Assembly: GCF_011947195.1 (NCBI RefSeq)
Contig: NZ_JAATVY010000027.1
Span: forward strand, 19,239 to 83,238
Reading direction: 5' to 3'
DNA length: 64,000 nt
Source of the DNA: Planosporangium thailandense
GTDB lineage: Bacteria; Actinomycetota; Actinomycetes; Mycobacteriales; Micromonosporaceae
Positions 44,432-54,054 of this stretch are shown here, piece by piece. A model generated the notes under the pieces. The model saw only the letters and a program-made list of their open reading frames with translations, had not been told where the DNA came from and did not search any database. Each line of letters begins with the position of its first letter. Position 1 is the stretch's first letter. The position numbers were made by a program, and so were the translations under genes.

Positions 44432-45967
44432 ATGCCTGCGACTCTCGGCGCCCTGCTGGCCAATCCACACCTCGGCTTGCGGCTGCTGACCGATCCGGGC
44501 GCGGACTCGGTCGCGCTCGCGGCGCCGATCCGGTGGGTGGCCACCAGCGAGCTCGTCGACCCTACGCCGTACCTGCAGGGTGGTGAGCTGCTGCTGACCA
44601 CCGGCCTGCGGCTACCCCGGGGCAAGGCCCAGGTCGCCGCCTACGTGGACCGGCTCCTCGACGCCGGCGTCGTCGGCGTCGGCTACGGGGTCGGACTCGT
44701 CACCGCGACGGTACCGGCCGCGCTCGTACGGGTAGCCGGCGAGCGGGGCCTGCCGCTCATCGAGGTCGACCAGCCGACCCCGTTCATCGCGGTCAGCAAG
44801 GCGGTTTCCGACCTGCTCACCGCCGAACAGTACGCCGAGGTGACCCGGGGATTTACCGGGCAGCAGGCGCTGACCCGGGCGGCGGTCACCGGCCGGGCGG
44901 CCGGGGTTGTCAGCCGGCTCGCGGCGACTCTCGACGGGTGGGCCGCCCTCCTGGAACGCGACGGCCAGGTCCGGTACGCCTCTCCCGCCTCGGCGCGCCC
45001 CTCGGCTGCTGCGGTGACCGGCGAGCTGAACAGGTTGCGGGGACGCCGGCACGCCGCGCTGGCGTTGGTACAGGGTGACTCGCATGTGGTCGTCCACCCG
45101 CTGACCCCTTCGTCGGGCGGCCGCGGGTTCCTCGTCGTGGGCATCGACCACGCGCCGGGCGCCACGGACCGCTCTTTGATCAACGTCGCGACCGCGCTGC
45201 TCTCCCTCGACCTGGAGCAGGCGAAGATCGAGCAGACCGCGGCCCGGTCGGCTGCGCTGCTGCGGCTGCTGTTGGATGGGATCCAGCTCACCGAGGAGGT
45301 CCTCATCGGACTCGGGGGCTCCCTGCTCGCCAGCCAACCGCTCCTGGTCACCGCGTTCGCCGGTGAAGCGGCTGCCATCGGCGAACTTCTGCGCGACCTC
45401 CTGACCGGGCTCGGAGACCACGTGCTGGCAGCCGTCGTGGACGGCGACCTGATCGCCATCACGGCCAGTCGCGACGGCCAGGACTTCCTGATGCGCTCGG
45501 TTCCCGATGGAGGTGGCGTCGCGGTCGGCACCAGCCGCGCATCCCGGGCCGCTGAGGTCGCGGAGGCGATCCGCCACGCCCGTCAGGCCGCCGCGAGTGC
45601 CCGGCACTTCGTGCCGGCGGTGCTCGACTACGACCAGATCCGCACAATGAGCGCGGTCAACCTGGTCGAGCTACCCGCGCTGTCGGCCTACACGGACAGC
45701 CTGCTGGGACCGCTCGACGAGTATGCCCGGGCCAGCGGGATCGACCTGGTGGCGTCCCTGGGGGCCTGGCTGGAACACCACGGACAGTACGACCCCGCGG
45801 CCGTTTCCCTGCAGATCCACCGGCACACCCTCAGATACCGGGTGCAGAAGGCCGAGGCGCTGCTCGGCCGCGACCTGACGACCGCCGACGCCCGGATGGA
45901 ACTGTGGTTCGCGATCACCGCCCGGCGGCAGCGATTGTCCACTCCGGCCAACCAGACAGGCAGGTGA
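44432..45967 (+). CDS. PucR-family transcriptional regulator
   Basis: A 511-residue PucR-type regulator. The N-terminal PucR-like domain spans about residues 1-120 (LGALLANPHLGLRLLTDPGAD, GGELLLTTGLRL), a GGDEF-like central domain follows, and the C-terminal helix-turn-helix (HTH_30) is in residues 445-500 (AVSLQIHRHTLRYRVQKAEALLG). Relatives control GABA and purine use, and the divergent gabT and downstream aldehyde dehydrogenase are the obvious targets. The ATG at 44432 follows GAGGTGG; an in-frame GTG at 44426 overlaps that site. Confidence 0.88.
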   Translation: MPATLGALLANPHLGLRLLTDPGADSVALAAPIRWVATSELVDPTPYLQGGELLLTTGLRLPRGKAQVAAYVDRLLDAGVVGVGYGVGLVTATVPAALVRVAGERGLPLIEVDQPTPFIAVSKAVSDLLTAEQYAEVTRGFTGQQALTRAAVTGRAAGVVSRLAATLDGWAALLERDGQVRYASPASARPSAAAVTGELNRLRGRRHAALALVQGDSHVVVHPLTPSSGGRGFLVVGIDHAPGATDRSLINVATALLSLDLEQAKIEQTAARSAALLRLLLDGIQLTEEVLIGLGGSLLASQPLLVTAFAGEAAAIGELLRDLLTGLGDHVLAAVVDGDLIAITASRDGQDFLMRSVPDGGGVAVGTSRASRAAEVAEAIRHARQAAASARHFVPAVLDYDQIRTMSAVNLVELPALSAYTDSLLGPLDEYARASGIDLVASLGAWLEHHGQYDPAAVSLQIHRHTLRYRVQKAEALLGRDLTTADARMELWFAITARRQRLSTPANQTGR

Positions 45968-46018
45968 GCGCCACCGCGAACAGTGGTGATTTCCTCGGTT
46001 CTGCCTACCGTGACAGCC

Positions 46019-47461
46019 ATGATCGAATTGACGCCGTTGTGGGTCGCTGGTAGCCCGGTCCACGGGGACGCGACTCTCGAGGTACGCCACCCGTACGACG
46101 ACCACCTGGTCGCCACCACGACCTACGCCACCGACGCCCAGGTGGAACAGGCGGTGGCGGCCGCCGATGCCGTCCGCCACGAGGCCGCCGCACTGCCCAT
46201 CCACGTACGTGCCGAGGCGCTGGCCGCGATCGGCCGCGCCATCGACGAGCGCAGCGACGAGATCGCCTGCTTGATCACGGCGGAGAACGGCAAGCCGCTG
46301 GTCTGGGCCCGCGCCGAGGTCGGTCGTGCGGTATCGGTGTTCCGGGTGGCCGCGGAGGCGACCCGCACCTGGTCCGGCGAGGTGATGCGGCTCGACACCG
46401 ACAAGGCCGCCGAAGGCCGGCTCGCCTACATCAGCCGGGTCCCCAAGGGGCCGGTGCTCGCCATCACCCCGTTCAACTTCCCGCTGAACCTGGTCGCCCA
46501 CAAGGTGGCACCGGCGATCGCGGTCGGCGCCCCGGTCGTGGTCAAGCCGGCGCCCAAAACGCCGCTGTCGGCGCTGCTGCTCGGCGAGATCATCGCAGGC
46601 GTCGGACTGCCCGCCGGAATGGTCAGTGTGATCAACGTGCCCGACGAGCGGGCCCCGGAACTGGTTGCTGACGGTCGTCTGCCCGTCGTCTCGTTCACCG
46701 GCTCCGGTCCGGTCGGGGCCGCGATCGCGGCTGCCGTACCGCACAAGCACGTCGTCCTCGAACTGGGTGGAAACGCCGCGGCCTACGTCGCCGCCGACTT
46801 CGACCGGCCCGGCGATCTCGACTGGGCGGCTCAACGGATCGCCACCTTCGCCAACTACCAGGCTGGCCAGTCGTGCGTCGGCGTCCAGCGGGTCTATGCC
46901 GACTCAGACGTGTACGAGTCCCTGAAGGAGCGTCTCGTGGCGGCGGTCGAGGCGTTGCGCACCGGCGACCCGAACGACGAGCGGACCCAGGTCGGCCCGC
47001 TGATCAACCGGGCGGCGGCCGAACGCGTCGGGACCTGGGTGACGGAGGCGGTCGCGGCGGGGGCGCGAGTACTCACCGGCGGCGTCCGGACCGGCACCAC
47101 GTACGCGCCGACCGTACTCGAAGACGCGCCAGGCGACGCCAAGGTGGTGTGCGAGGAGATCTTCGGACCGGTCCTCGTCCTGCAGCGGGTCGACGGAGCC
47201 GACGATGCTCTTCGCCGCATCAACGACTCGAAATTCGGCCTCCAGGCAGGTGTCTTCACCCACGACATCCAGTTGGCCTTCCAGGCCCACCGCGTGCTCG
47301 AGGTCGGCGGCGTGATCATCGGTGACGTGCCGTCCTACCGGGCGGACCAGATGCCCTACGGCGGCGTCAAGGCTTCCGGCGTCGGTCGTGAGGGGGTGCG
47401 GTACACGATGGCGGACTACACGTACGAGCGGGTCATGGTCCTGACCGGAATCGACCTCTAG
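46019..47461 (+). CDS. Aldehyde dehydrogenase, probable semialdehyde-oxidising
   Basis: A 480-residue NAD(P)-dependent aldehyde dehydrogenase. NFPLNLVAHKVAPAIAVGAPVVVKP, the glycine motif FTGSGPVG, the general base in VLELGGNAA and the catalytic cysteine in YQAGQSCVGVQR are all present. Next to gabT and pucR it may oxidise succinic semialdehyde, although the sequence is closer to the general or methylmalonate-semialdehyde-like branch than to GabD. The start ATG 46019 lacks a clear ribosome-binding site; GTG 45983 is an alternative. Confidence 0.83.
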   Translation: MIELTPLWVAGSPVHGDATLEVRHPYDDHLVATTTYATDAQVEQAVAAADAVRHEAAALPIHVRAEALAAIGRAIDERSDEIACLITAENGKPLVWARAEVGRAVSVFRVAAEATRTWSGEVMRLDTDKAAEGRLAYISRVPKGPVLAITPFNFPLNLVAHKVAPAIAVGAPVVVKPAPKTPLSALLLGEIIAGVGLPAGMVSVINVPDERAPELVADGRLPVVSFTGSGPVGAAIAAAVPHKHVVLELGGNAAAYVAADFDRPGDLDWAAQRIATFANYQAGQSCVGVQRVYADSDVYESLKERLVAAVEALRTGDPNDERTQVGPLINRAAAERVGTWVTEAVAAGARVLTGGVRTGTTYAPTVLEDAPGDAKVVCEEIFGPVLVLQRVDGADDALRRINDSKFGLQAGVFTHDIQLAFQAHRVLEVGGVIIGDVPSYRADQMPYGGVKASGVGREGVRYTMADYTYERVMVLTGIDL

Positions 47462-47472
47462 CCCTGTGCCGT

Positions 47473-47511
47473 GCCGGAACATGGCGCACGGGCTGTGCGT
47501 CATGTTCCGGC
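47473..47511. terminator. Long bidirectional hairpin terminator
   Basis: Left arm 47473-47489 (GCCGGAACATGGCGCAC) pairs with 47495-47511 over 17 positions with a single G-T wobble, around a GGGCT loop. It follows the aldehyde dehydrogenase stop by 11 bases and is the strongest intrinsic hairpin I see in the window. Confidence 0.85.
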
Positions 47512-47581
47512 GGTGGCCGGCAGCTCATCCGCCAGGGCCAAGGCGGTCACGGTTGATCGGCAAGCACGGACAGGTCTCGCT

Positions 47582-47615
47582 CGCAGCGGCTCATTGATCG
47601 CAGCGGCTCATTGAT
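47582..47615. repeat. Two tandem copies of a 17-base unit
   Basis: CGCAGCGGCTCATTGAT occurs twice with no gap (47582-47598 and 47599-47615), followed by a diverged CAGAGC. It lies in the 47512-47786 intergenic stretch between convergent genes, where I see no gene. Probably a slippage duplication. Confidence 0.7.
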
Positions 47616-47786
47616 CAGAGCGACGAGGACGGGACGCTGACCCGTACGCGTGGGCCTGATACCCGGGTGTGGGTCAGGTCATGGGCTCGGCGGGCACGAT
47701 CCGATTGACCCACACGGCTGACTCGTCGGGGGACAGTGCCCCCGTTCGAGGCGGGTCTCCCGGGTCTACGCCGCCGGCCGGCGACG

Positions 47787-49280
47787 CTAGTGAAGCGTGA
47801 TCCAGATGGTCTTCGTCTCGGTGTACTGCTCCAGGGCCTCGAGCCCGTTGTCCCGGCCGCCGAACCCGGACTGGCGGTAGCCGCCGAACGGAGTGGTGAT
47901 GTCACCCTCGCTGTAGCCGTTGACCGCGACCGTGCCGGCCCGGATACCGCGTGCGGTGCGCAACGCGACGTCGATGTTCTTCGACCACACGGTGGCCGCC
48001 AGGCCGTAGGTGGTGTCATTGGCCAGTGTCAGGGCTTCGTCCACGTCGTTGAACGTGAGGACGGACACGACCGGCCCGAAGATCTCCTCGCGAGCGACGC
48101 TCATCTGCGGTGTCACGTCCGAAATCACGGTGGCGCCGATGAACCACCCGCCGGTTTCGCGAAGCAGACGCTTGCCGCCGGTGACGATCGTCGCTCCGTC
48201 GCTGCGGGCCTGCTCGACATAGCCGAGAACACGGTCGAGCGCGGAGGCCTCGATCAGCGGCCCGATCGCCGTCCGGTCGTCCGTGGGTTCACCGACCACT
48301 CGCTTGTCGGCTTCGCGGGCCAGTGCGGCCAAGAAGTCGTCCTTGATGGACGCTTCCACCAGGATGCGGGAGCCCGCGCTGCAGTTCTGGCCGGCGTTCC
48401 AGAACGCGGCCTCGGCGAGGTCGGCGGCCACCTCGTCGAGCGAGTCACGGCAGTCGGCCATGACGATCTGCGGGCTCTTGCCGCCCATCTCGAGCACGAC
48501 GCCCTTGAGGTTGCTGTTCGCGGAGTAGCGCAGGAACTCGCGGCCGACCTCGGTCGAGCCGGTGAACGTGATCATGTCGACGTCCGGGTGCAGACCCAGG
48601 GCCTTGCCGGCGATGTGCCCGAGACCGGGAACGACGTTGAACACGCCGTCGGGTACTCCGGCCTGCTGAGCGAGTTCGGCCATGCGCAGCGTGGTCAGGC
48701 TGGCCAGCTCCGGTGGCTTGATGACGACGGAGTTGCCGGTGGCCAGGGCGGGGCCGATCTTCCAGGCGAGCATCGCCATGGGGAAGTTCCAGGGCAGCAC
48801 GCCACCGACGACGCCGACCGGTTCCCGAACGATGAGCCCGACGTGGTCGTCGCCGGTGGGGGAGGTCTTTCCGAAGACCTTGTCTGCGGCCTCGGCGTAC
48901 CAGCGGATGGTGTTCAGGACGTCGGGGATGTCGAAGTTGCGGCAGTCGGCGATCGGCTTGCCTGCGTCGATCGCCTCGGTTGTGGCCAGCTCGTCGCTCG
49001 CGGCCTTGATCAGGTCGGCGAACCGCAGCAGCACGGCTTTGCGCTCGGCGGGGCTCTTGCGGCTCCAGTCCCCGCGGTTGAACGCCGCTCGGGCGGCTTT
49101 GACCGCACGGTCGACGTCGGCTTCGCCGCAGGCCGAGATTGTGGCGATGACCTGCCCGGTTGCCGGTGCCAGGCTCTCGAAGGTCGCGCCATCGAGAGCG
49201 TCCACGAAGTGGCCGTCGATGAACGCCTGGGTGCGGATCGTGTCAGGTAGCGATGGGGCGATCTGGCTGGCGCTGGTCAT
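47787..49280 (-). CDS. Aldehyde dehydrogenase, PuuC/betaine-aldehyde type
   Basis: A 497-residue aldehyde dehydrogenase. PWNFPMAMLAWKIGPALATGNSVVIKP, FTGSTEVG, the base in VLEMGGKSPQ and the catalytic cysteine in NAGQNCSAGSR are present, and the sequence looks most like gamma-glutamyl-aminobutyraldehyde or betaine-aldehyde dehydrogenases. GGAGAA precedes the start at 49280. It follows the sugar-kinase gene by 35 bases and is the last gene of the minus operon, so it probably oxidises the aldehyde released by the aldolase. Confidence 0.88.
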   Translation of the reverse strand: MTSASQIAPSLPDTIRTQAFIDGHFVDALDGATFESLAPATGQVIATISACGEADVDRAVKAARAAFNRGDWSRKSPAERKAVLLRFADLIKAASDELATTEAIDAGKPIADCRNFDIPDVLNTIRWYAEAADKVFGKTSPTGDDHVGLIVREPVGVVGGVLPWNFPMAMLAWKIGPALATGNSVVIKPPELASLTTLRMAELAQQAGVPDGVFNVVPGLGHIAGKALGLHPDVDMITFTGSTEVGREFLRYSANSNLKGVVLEMGGKSPQIVMADCRDSLDEVAADLAEAAFWNAGQNCSAGSRILVEASIKDDFLAALAREADKRVVGEPTDDRTAIGPLIEASALDRVLGYVEQARSDGATIVTGGKRLLRETGGWFIGATVISDVTPQMSVAREEIFGPVVSVLTFNDVDEALTLANDTTYGLAATVWSKNIDVALRTARGIRAGTVAVNGYSEGDITTPFGGYRQSGFGGRDNGLEALEQYTETKTIWITLH

Positions 49281-49315
49281 GTGCGTTCTCCAGTCGTCGG
49301 GCTCTAGGACTTGCT

Positions 49316-50821
49316 CTAGGACTGCGCCGCGTCGGCGGACGCGAAGGTCGGGTAGATCTGGCCGCGCACGGACTCCCAGCGCCGGCGCAGCGCGGTGTAC
49401 TCCTCGTGCGCGGCCTGGTCGGGACGCACCGGCGGGGCGAGTTCCAGGACGACGGCGAGACCGTCTTCGACGGTGTTGAACGCACCGGCGCCCAGCCCGG
49501 CCAGGATGGCGGCGCCGATGGCCGGTGCCTCCACGCGGAGCGATGGCGTGATCTGTTCGCCGAGGACGTCGGCCTTGATCTGGTTCCACGCATGGCTGCG
49601 GGCTTCGCCGTCGGAGATCGTCAGCGGCCCGACCTGGTGACCGCGGTCCCGCACGATGTCGAGGAGCGCCGGGTACTGATAGGCGATTCCTTCGAGCGTG
49701 GCGCGGGTGAAGTGCGGTCGGCGGTGATGGCCGCTGATGCCGTGGTAGACGGCGCGCGCGGCATCGTCCTGAAGGGGAACCGTCGCGCCTTCGACGTACG
49801 GGAAGCACAGCAGGCCGTCGCTACCGCGCGAGACTCCGGCGGTCTCGGCGATGAGGTCGGCGTAGCTGCGATCGTCGCCGAACGCCGCCCGGAACCACCG
49901 CAGGGTCGTGCCGGTTCCGGTGGCGACCATCTCGTGCAGGTAGCGCCCAGGCACCACGTGGGGCATCAGCCCGATGACCCCGGTGAGATCGAAGCGCGGC
50001 TGGTCGCCCACGATCCGCCAGCTCATCGACGAGCCGGTGCCGATACTGACGTCTCCGGGAGAGACGACGCCGGATCCGAGCGCGGCCGCCGGATCGTCGC
50101 CGCCGCCGGCGACCAGCAGGGTGTCCGCGGCGAGCCCGATCTGCTCGGCGGCAGCCGCGGACAGCGACCCGCGCACCTGCCACGGGTGGTATTTGACGTC
50201 GGGCAGTATCTCGCGGGGGATTCCAGCCGCGTCGCAGGTCGCAGAGCTCCAGTCCGCGCTGCGCCAGTCGTTGAGGATGCTGCGCGTGGGACCGGTCGGG
50301 TCGGTCCCGATGTCGCCGGTGAGCCGGTATGCCAGGTAGTCCTTGGGCTGGAGCGCGTGCGCGACCCGTTTCCATACCTCTGGCTGGTGCCGCTTGGTCC
50401 AGACGAGGTTCGGCAGCACCAGCCCCGGAATCGGCAAGGTCCCGCTTCGCTCGATGAGCGTCGAGCGGCCGAGGGAGTCGTAGAGCGCCGTGGTTTCTTC
50501 CGGGTCGCGCCGGTCGGTCCAGTGGATGCACGGTGCGAGCACGGTGCCGCGCTCGTCGAGCAGCACCGCGATGTCGCGCTGTCCGACCAGACACAGCGCC
50601 TCGACTCGCTCGGCGGCGATCCCCGTTCTGTTCAACAGCTCGGGGATCGCCGCGGCCAACGCGCGGAACCAGTCATCGGGGTCGTTCTCGGCCCAGTCCC
50701 GCCGCGGTCGGTGCATCGGATACGTGTGCTCGGCCACGCCCAGCACGCCTTGGTCGGTGTGAACGAGGACGGCCTTGAGCGCCGAGGAACCGACATCGGC
50801 GCCGATGACGTAGGAACTCAT
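49316..50821 (-). CDS. FGGY-family carbohydrate kinase
   Basis: A 501-residue FGGY kinase. The N-terminal ATPase phosphate-1 loop GADVGSSALKAVL, the substrate aspartate region IHWTDRR and the C-terminal SDGEARSHAWNQIKADVLGE signature are visible. It phosphorylates a sugar or polyol, xylulose/ribulose/erythritol-like; the exact sugar cannot be read. The start at 50821 overlaps the aldolase stop (ATGA). Kinase and class II aldolase side by side fit a path in which the phosphorylated sugar is split by the aldolase. Confidence 0.87.
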   Translation of the reverse strand: MSSYVIGADVGSSALKAVLVHTDQGVLGVAEHTYPMHRPRRDWAENDPDDWFRALAAAIPELLNRTGIAAERVEALCLVGQRDIAVLLDERGTVLAPCIHWTDRRDPEETTALYDSLGRSTLIERSGTLPIPGLVLPNLVWTKRHQPEVWKRVAHALQPKDYLAYRLTGDIGTDPTGPTRSILNDWRSADWSSATCDAAGIPREILPDVKYHPWQVRGSLSAAAAEQIGLAADTLLVAGGGDDPAAALGSGVVSPGDVSIGTGSSMSWRIVGDQPRFDLTGVIGLMPHVVPGRYLHEMVATGTGTTLRWFRAAFGDDRSYADLIAETAGVSRGSDGLLCFPYVEGATVPLQDDAARAVYHGISGHHRRPHFTRATLEGIAYQYPALLDIVRDRGHQVGPLTISDGEARSHAWNQIKADVLGEQITPSLRVEAPAIGAAILAGLGAGAFNTVEDGLAVVLELAPPVRPDQAAHEEYTALRRRWESVRGQIYPTFASADAAQS

Positions 50822-51537
50822 GCTGTGTACTGCAGCTCCTCCGGACCGGGCAGCGGCTCGGGGGCCGGCAGCGGCTCGGGGGCCCCGGGGAACTGGGCGC
50901 GCCAGTAGGAGGCGATCCACTCGACCTGGGGGGCCGGCAGCTCGGGCACCTCGTCAACGAACTGGCGCGCGGCCAGGTAGACCTCGCAGGCTCCTTCGAC
51001 CACAGCCGCGGTGTGGAAGGCGTGCTCGAGGTCGGCGCCGATGGCGAGCAGACCGTGGTAACGGAGGAAGGTGGCGCCGCGATCGCGCAGAGCCGGAATG
51101 GTGTAGGTGTACATCTGGTCGGTCTCAGGCTGCGAGTACGGCGAGGTGTAGACGGCGCCGCCGGTGGCCTCACACAGTCCGGTCAGGATCGGGGGCAGGG
51201 TCCACCCGAGGTTGGCGAAGGTCATGACGGCTTTGCCGTGGGTGTGGACGATGCCGCCGATCTCCGGGCGGTGCTTGCAGATCATCGTGTGCATCTGCAC
51301 CTCCGACGTCGGCGACCGTCGCCCGGAGACCTGGTTGCCGTCGAGATCGACGATGGCGATGTCCTCCGGCTCGATCAGGTCGTACTGCATGGAGGAGGGG
51401 GTGCAGGCCAACAGGTTCGGCTCACCGGGGATCCGGACGCTGATGTTGCCGGCCGTCGAGTAGACGAGCCGCTCAGACTGCAGCTTCTTGGCATAGGTGA
51501 TGACCTTCTGCCGGATCTCTAGGTGGTCGATGGTCAT
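50818..51537 (-). CDS. Class II aldolase/adducin family protein
   Basis: A 239-residue class II aldolase. Catalytic E79 lies in SPTSEVQMH, zinc ligands H98 and H100 in IVHTHGKAV, and a third histidine in FLRYHGLL. Relatives split L-fuculose-1-P, L-rhamnulose-1-P or tetrulose phosphates, or epimerise L-ribulose-5-P. The last 20 residues are a Pro/Glu repeat (PEPLPAPEPLPGPEE), an unusual flexible tail. It is coupled to the kinase gene by ATGA. Confidence 0.85.
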   Translation of the reverse strand: MTIDHLEIRQKVITYAKKLQSERLVYSTAGNISVRIPGEPNLLACTPSSMQYDLIEPEDIAIVDLDGNQVSGRRSPTSEVQMHTMICKHRPEIGGIVHTHGKAVMTFANLGWTLPPILTGLCEATGGAVYTSPYSQPETDQMYTYTIPALRDRGATFLRYHGLLAIGADLEHAFHTAAVVEGACEVYLAARQFVDEVPELPAPQVEWIASYWRAQFPGAPEPLPAPEPLPGPEELQYTA

Positions 51538-51581
51538 GTGTTCGGTCCCTTTCTCGGGTGTGGTCAAGGACGGGAGGGTGG

Positions 51582-51812
51582 TCAGGGACGCGGTCGCGTC
51601 AGGCGGCGCAGTCCGACGAGGAGCGCCGCAGTAGCGACCGCGACTCCAGCGGGCTTCGCCAGGATCCGGACAAGGGCCGGGAGGTCCTTCACGTCGATCT
51701 GTACGTGAGCCGGCCATGCCCCCATGACGCCGCTGATCTCGACGCGGCGCGCCTTGATCGCGATGCGTTGCGGCTCAAAAGGCAGGTCGCCGATCGGGGA
51801 GCTCACCTTCAT
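51582..51812 (-). CDS. Small protein with C-terminal hydrophobic segment, unknown
   Basis: A 76-residue protein whose start overlaps the stop of the FAD partner gene (ATGA), so it is surely translated as part of the operon. Residues 1-45 form a small strand-rich part (KVSSPIGDLPFEPQRIAIKA); residues 49-70 (LPALVRILAKPAGVAVATAA) form a likely membrane or amphipathic helix followed by Arg residues. In GlpA-like clusters of other bacteria this place holds a cysteine-rich DUF1667 protein, but this one has no cysteine. It may tether the oxidoreductase to the membrane. Confidence 0.6.
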   Translation of the reverse strand: MKVSSPIGDLPFEPQRIAIKARRVEISGVMGAWPAHVQIDVKDLPALVRILAKPAGVAVATAALLVGLRRLTRPRP

Positions 51813-52615
51813 GGGGCATCGACCTTTCGGAGGGAGTTCAGCCATGTGTCGGCGACATGGCGCGCGTGGTCGAACCGTCCTTGGACATCGGAGGGCTCGA
51901 TCGGCTGGACGAAGGTGACATCGGCCGCGGACGACAGGACGGCGCCGTCGACGTTGCGGTTGGGGAGCGGTCGGTCAGCCAGCACGATGGCATCGCAGTT
52001 CACCGTGATCTGGTGGGTGTCCGCACCAGCCGGGTCTGCGTAGCTGAGGGTGAGCGCGGTGACCCGGCTGGCTCCGGCCACCGACCAGCTGCGGGGCCGC
52101 GGGTGGTGCTCATCCGCCCACTGAGTGCTCTCGCCGATGCCGATGATGCGGGCGCCGAGTTGGCGCGCCCGGTGGGCAACGGTCCGCGCCCAGTGTCCGT
52201 CGCCGAGCACGGCGACGGACCGCCAGAGCGGTACTCCGGCCTGGAGCAGGTGTTCGGCCACGGTGGCCGGGATCACGCCGGCCGGGCGGTCTCCCGTCAG
52301 ACCGAGGTTGGCGGCCGTGGCCGGGCGCAGGCCACCGGCGAAGAACAGGTGCGCTGCGGGCAGCAGGGTGCTTGCACCCGGGCCGGTGACCAGCAAACGG
52401 TGATCAGACCAGCGGATTCCCGTCTCGCCGAGGCGGAAATGGACACCGAGCTCGCGGGCGTGGTCGGCGTACCGCTGGATCGCGGGGTGGTCCCAGCCGG
52501 CGGTGCCGCCCACCACCGGGATGCGGTCGACGACGACGACCTGCACTGACCTCGCGAGGGCGGTCGCGCAGCCGAGACCGCTGGGCCCGGCGCCGACGAC
52601 GATCGTGTCCGTCAT
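51809..52615 (-). CDS. FAD/NAD(P)-binding oxidoreductase, partner subunit
   Basis: A 268-residue flavoprotein with the N-terminal dinucleotide motif VVGAGPSGLGCATAL and a second nucleotide-binding motif VLGDGHWARTVAHRA. It is shorter than full disulfide oxidoreductases and lacks a CxxC redox pair. Such proteins pair with a GlpA-like subunit in opine/hydroxyproline oxidases and in glycerol-3-phosphate dehydrogenase variants. Here both junctions are ATGA overlaps. Confidence 0.8.
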   Translation of the reverse strand: MTDTIVVGAGPSGLGCATALARSVQVVVVDRIPVVGGTAGWDHPAIQRYADHARELGVHFRLGETGIRWSDHRLLVTGPGASTLLPAAHLFFAGGLRPATAANLGLTGDRPAGVIPATVAEHLLQAGVPLWRSVAVLGDGHWARTVAHRARQLGARIIGIGESTQWADEHHPRPRSWSVAGASRVTALTLSYADPAGADTHQITVNCDAIVLADRPLPNRNVDGAVLSSAADVTFVQPIEPSDVQGRFDHARHVADTWLNSLRKVDAP

Positions 52616-54054
52616 GAGCCGACCGTCCCGCGGGCGGTCTGCTTGACGGTGGCCGGGCCGGTGTTCGTGTGCAGCGCGGTCAGGAAGGAGATTCCCGCCG
52701 AGCACAGCGATCCTTGGCATCGCCCGTAGGTGGCGCCGGTTCGTTTGCGGACACCGTCGACGGAACTGGCGGGCACCGGCGCCGCCAGCGCCCGGTTGAT
52801 CTCGGCGGCGCTGACGTGTTCGCAGGCGCACACGACCTGCCCGTACTGCGGGTCGGCGGCGATCAGCTCGCTCGGGTCGTCGTAGTCGCGCAACCGGGGC
52901 GCCGGCGGCAGCGCCTGCGCGGCGTCGCGGCGCGGCTGCGCATCCAGGCCTGCGGAGTTCAGCAGTTCGAGCACGTGGTCGGCGGCCGCCGGCGAGATGC
53001 TCACACCCGCGGACCGGTTGGTGCAGTGCAGCAGGGTCGGGATCCGCTCGTCGAAGCGCAGACGGTGCGGCTCGTCGCTGGCCGGACGGTTCGCGGCGAA
53101 GTACTTGATGATCAGGTCGTCGGTGATGCTGGGAACAAGACCGGACGCGCTGGCGACAAGCATCGCCACGGTGTCCGCGTCGGTTGCCTTGTCGTCCGGC
53201 TCCTCGTGATCGTTGGCCGTGGGCCCCAGCAGAGCGGAGCCATGGGTCGTCGGGACGACGTTGATACCTTTCGTGGTCGCCGAATGGGTGCTGAACACGA
53301 TCCGCCGGAGACTGCCGGCGAAGGCGCGATCGAGGACCGCGTACTGGCCCTTCCGTGGCCAGTAGCGCATGTCCTCGCCGCCGGCCATGCGGCTGATGCG
53401 CCCGGCGGCGACTCCGGCGGCATTCACGATGAACCGGCACCGCACTGTTCCCTGTGCCGTCGTGATGAGGTGCCGGCCATCGTCGTCGGTGCGGATAGCC
53501 GTCACGGGTGACGCCAGGCGAACGCTGACGCCGTTGCTCGCGGCGAGGTTTGCGTAGGCGACAGTGAGCGCCATCGGATCGATCACCCCCTCGTCCGGCA
53601 TGAGCAGCCCGGCGACGCACCGGTCGGTGACCAGTGGTTCCTGGGCGCACGTCTGCGCGGAGGTGAGCAGCTCCGCGCGCACGCCGCACGCCAGAATCTC
53701 CTCGCGTGTCTCTTCCAGGTGATGCGCCTGCTCGTCGTCGAGGGCGACCATGACGGCACCGAGTCGGCGATAGGGCACCGACAGTCGCGCGGTGAGCTCC
53801 TCCCAGCGAGGCGTACTCGCGGTGATCAGCTGGGTTTCCAGCGTCCCCGGTGGTCCGTAGTAGGACACGGCCACACCGGCGTTGCCCTTGCTTGCGCCTT
53901 CCGCGACGTCACTCTCGGCCTCCAGCAGACAGACGGAGGCGGTCGTCGTCGAAAGCCGCGCGGCTACCGCGGTGCCGAGCACACCACCGCCGATGATGGC
54001 GACGTCGACTGTGTCGGTCTCGGCGCCGGCGCGAGCGTGGGACGGACCGGTCAC
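52612..54054 (-). CDS. GlpA-like FAD oxidoreductase with C-terminal BFD [2Fe-2S] domain
   Basis: A 480-residue DAO-family flavoprotein. The FAD motif IIGGGVLGTAVAARL is near residue 20, with a GNAGVAVSYYG region and a DEGVIDPMALTVA segment typical of GlpA/LhgO-type dehydrogenases. The C-terminal BFD domain carries CAC (QVVCACEHVSAAEI) and a C-x4-C pair (GRCQGSLC), so four cysteines for [2Fe-2S]. It probably oxidises a phosphorylated polyol, 2-hydroxyacid or amine and passes electrons to the membrane via the next two proteins. First gene of the minus operon. Confidence 0.85.
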   Translation of the reverse strand: MTGPSHARAGAETDTVDVAIIGGGVLGTAVAARLSTTTASVCLLEAESDVAEGASKGNAGVAVSYYGPPGTLETQLITASTPRWEELTARLSVPYRRLGAVMVALDDEQAHHLEETREEILACGVRAELLTSAQTCAQEPLVTDRCVAGLLMPDEGVIDPMALTVAYANLAASNGVSVRLASPVTAIRTDDDGRHLITTAQGTVRCRFIVNAAGVAAGRISRMAGGEDMRYWPRKGQYAVLDRAFAGSLRRIVFSTHSATTKGINVVPTTHGSALLGPTANDHEEPDDKATDADTVAMLVASASGLVPSITDDLIIKYFAANRPASDEPHRLRFDERIPTLLHCTNRSAGVSISPAAADHVLELLNSAGLDAQPRRDAAQALPPAPRLRDYDDPSELIAADPQYGQVVCACEHVSAAEINRALAAPVPASSVDGVRKRTGATYGRCQGSLCSAGISFLTALHTNTGPATVKQTARGTVGS

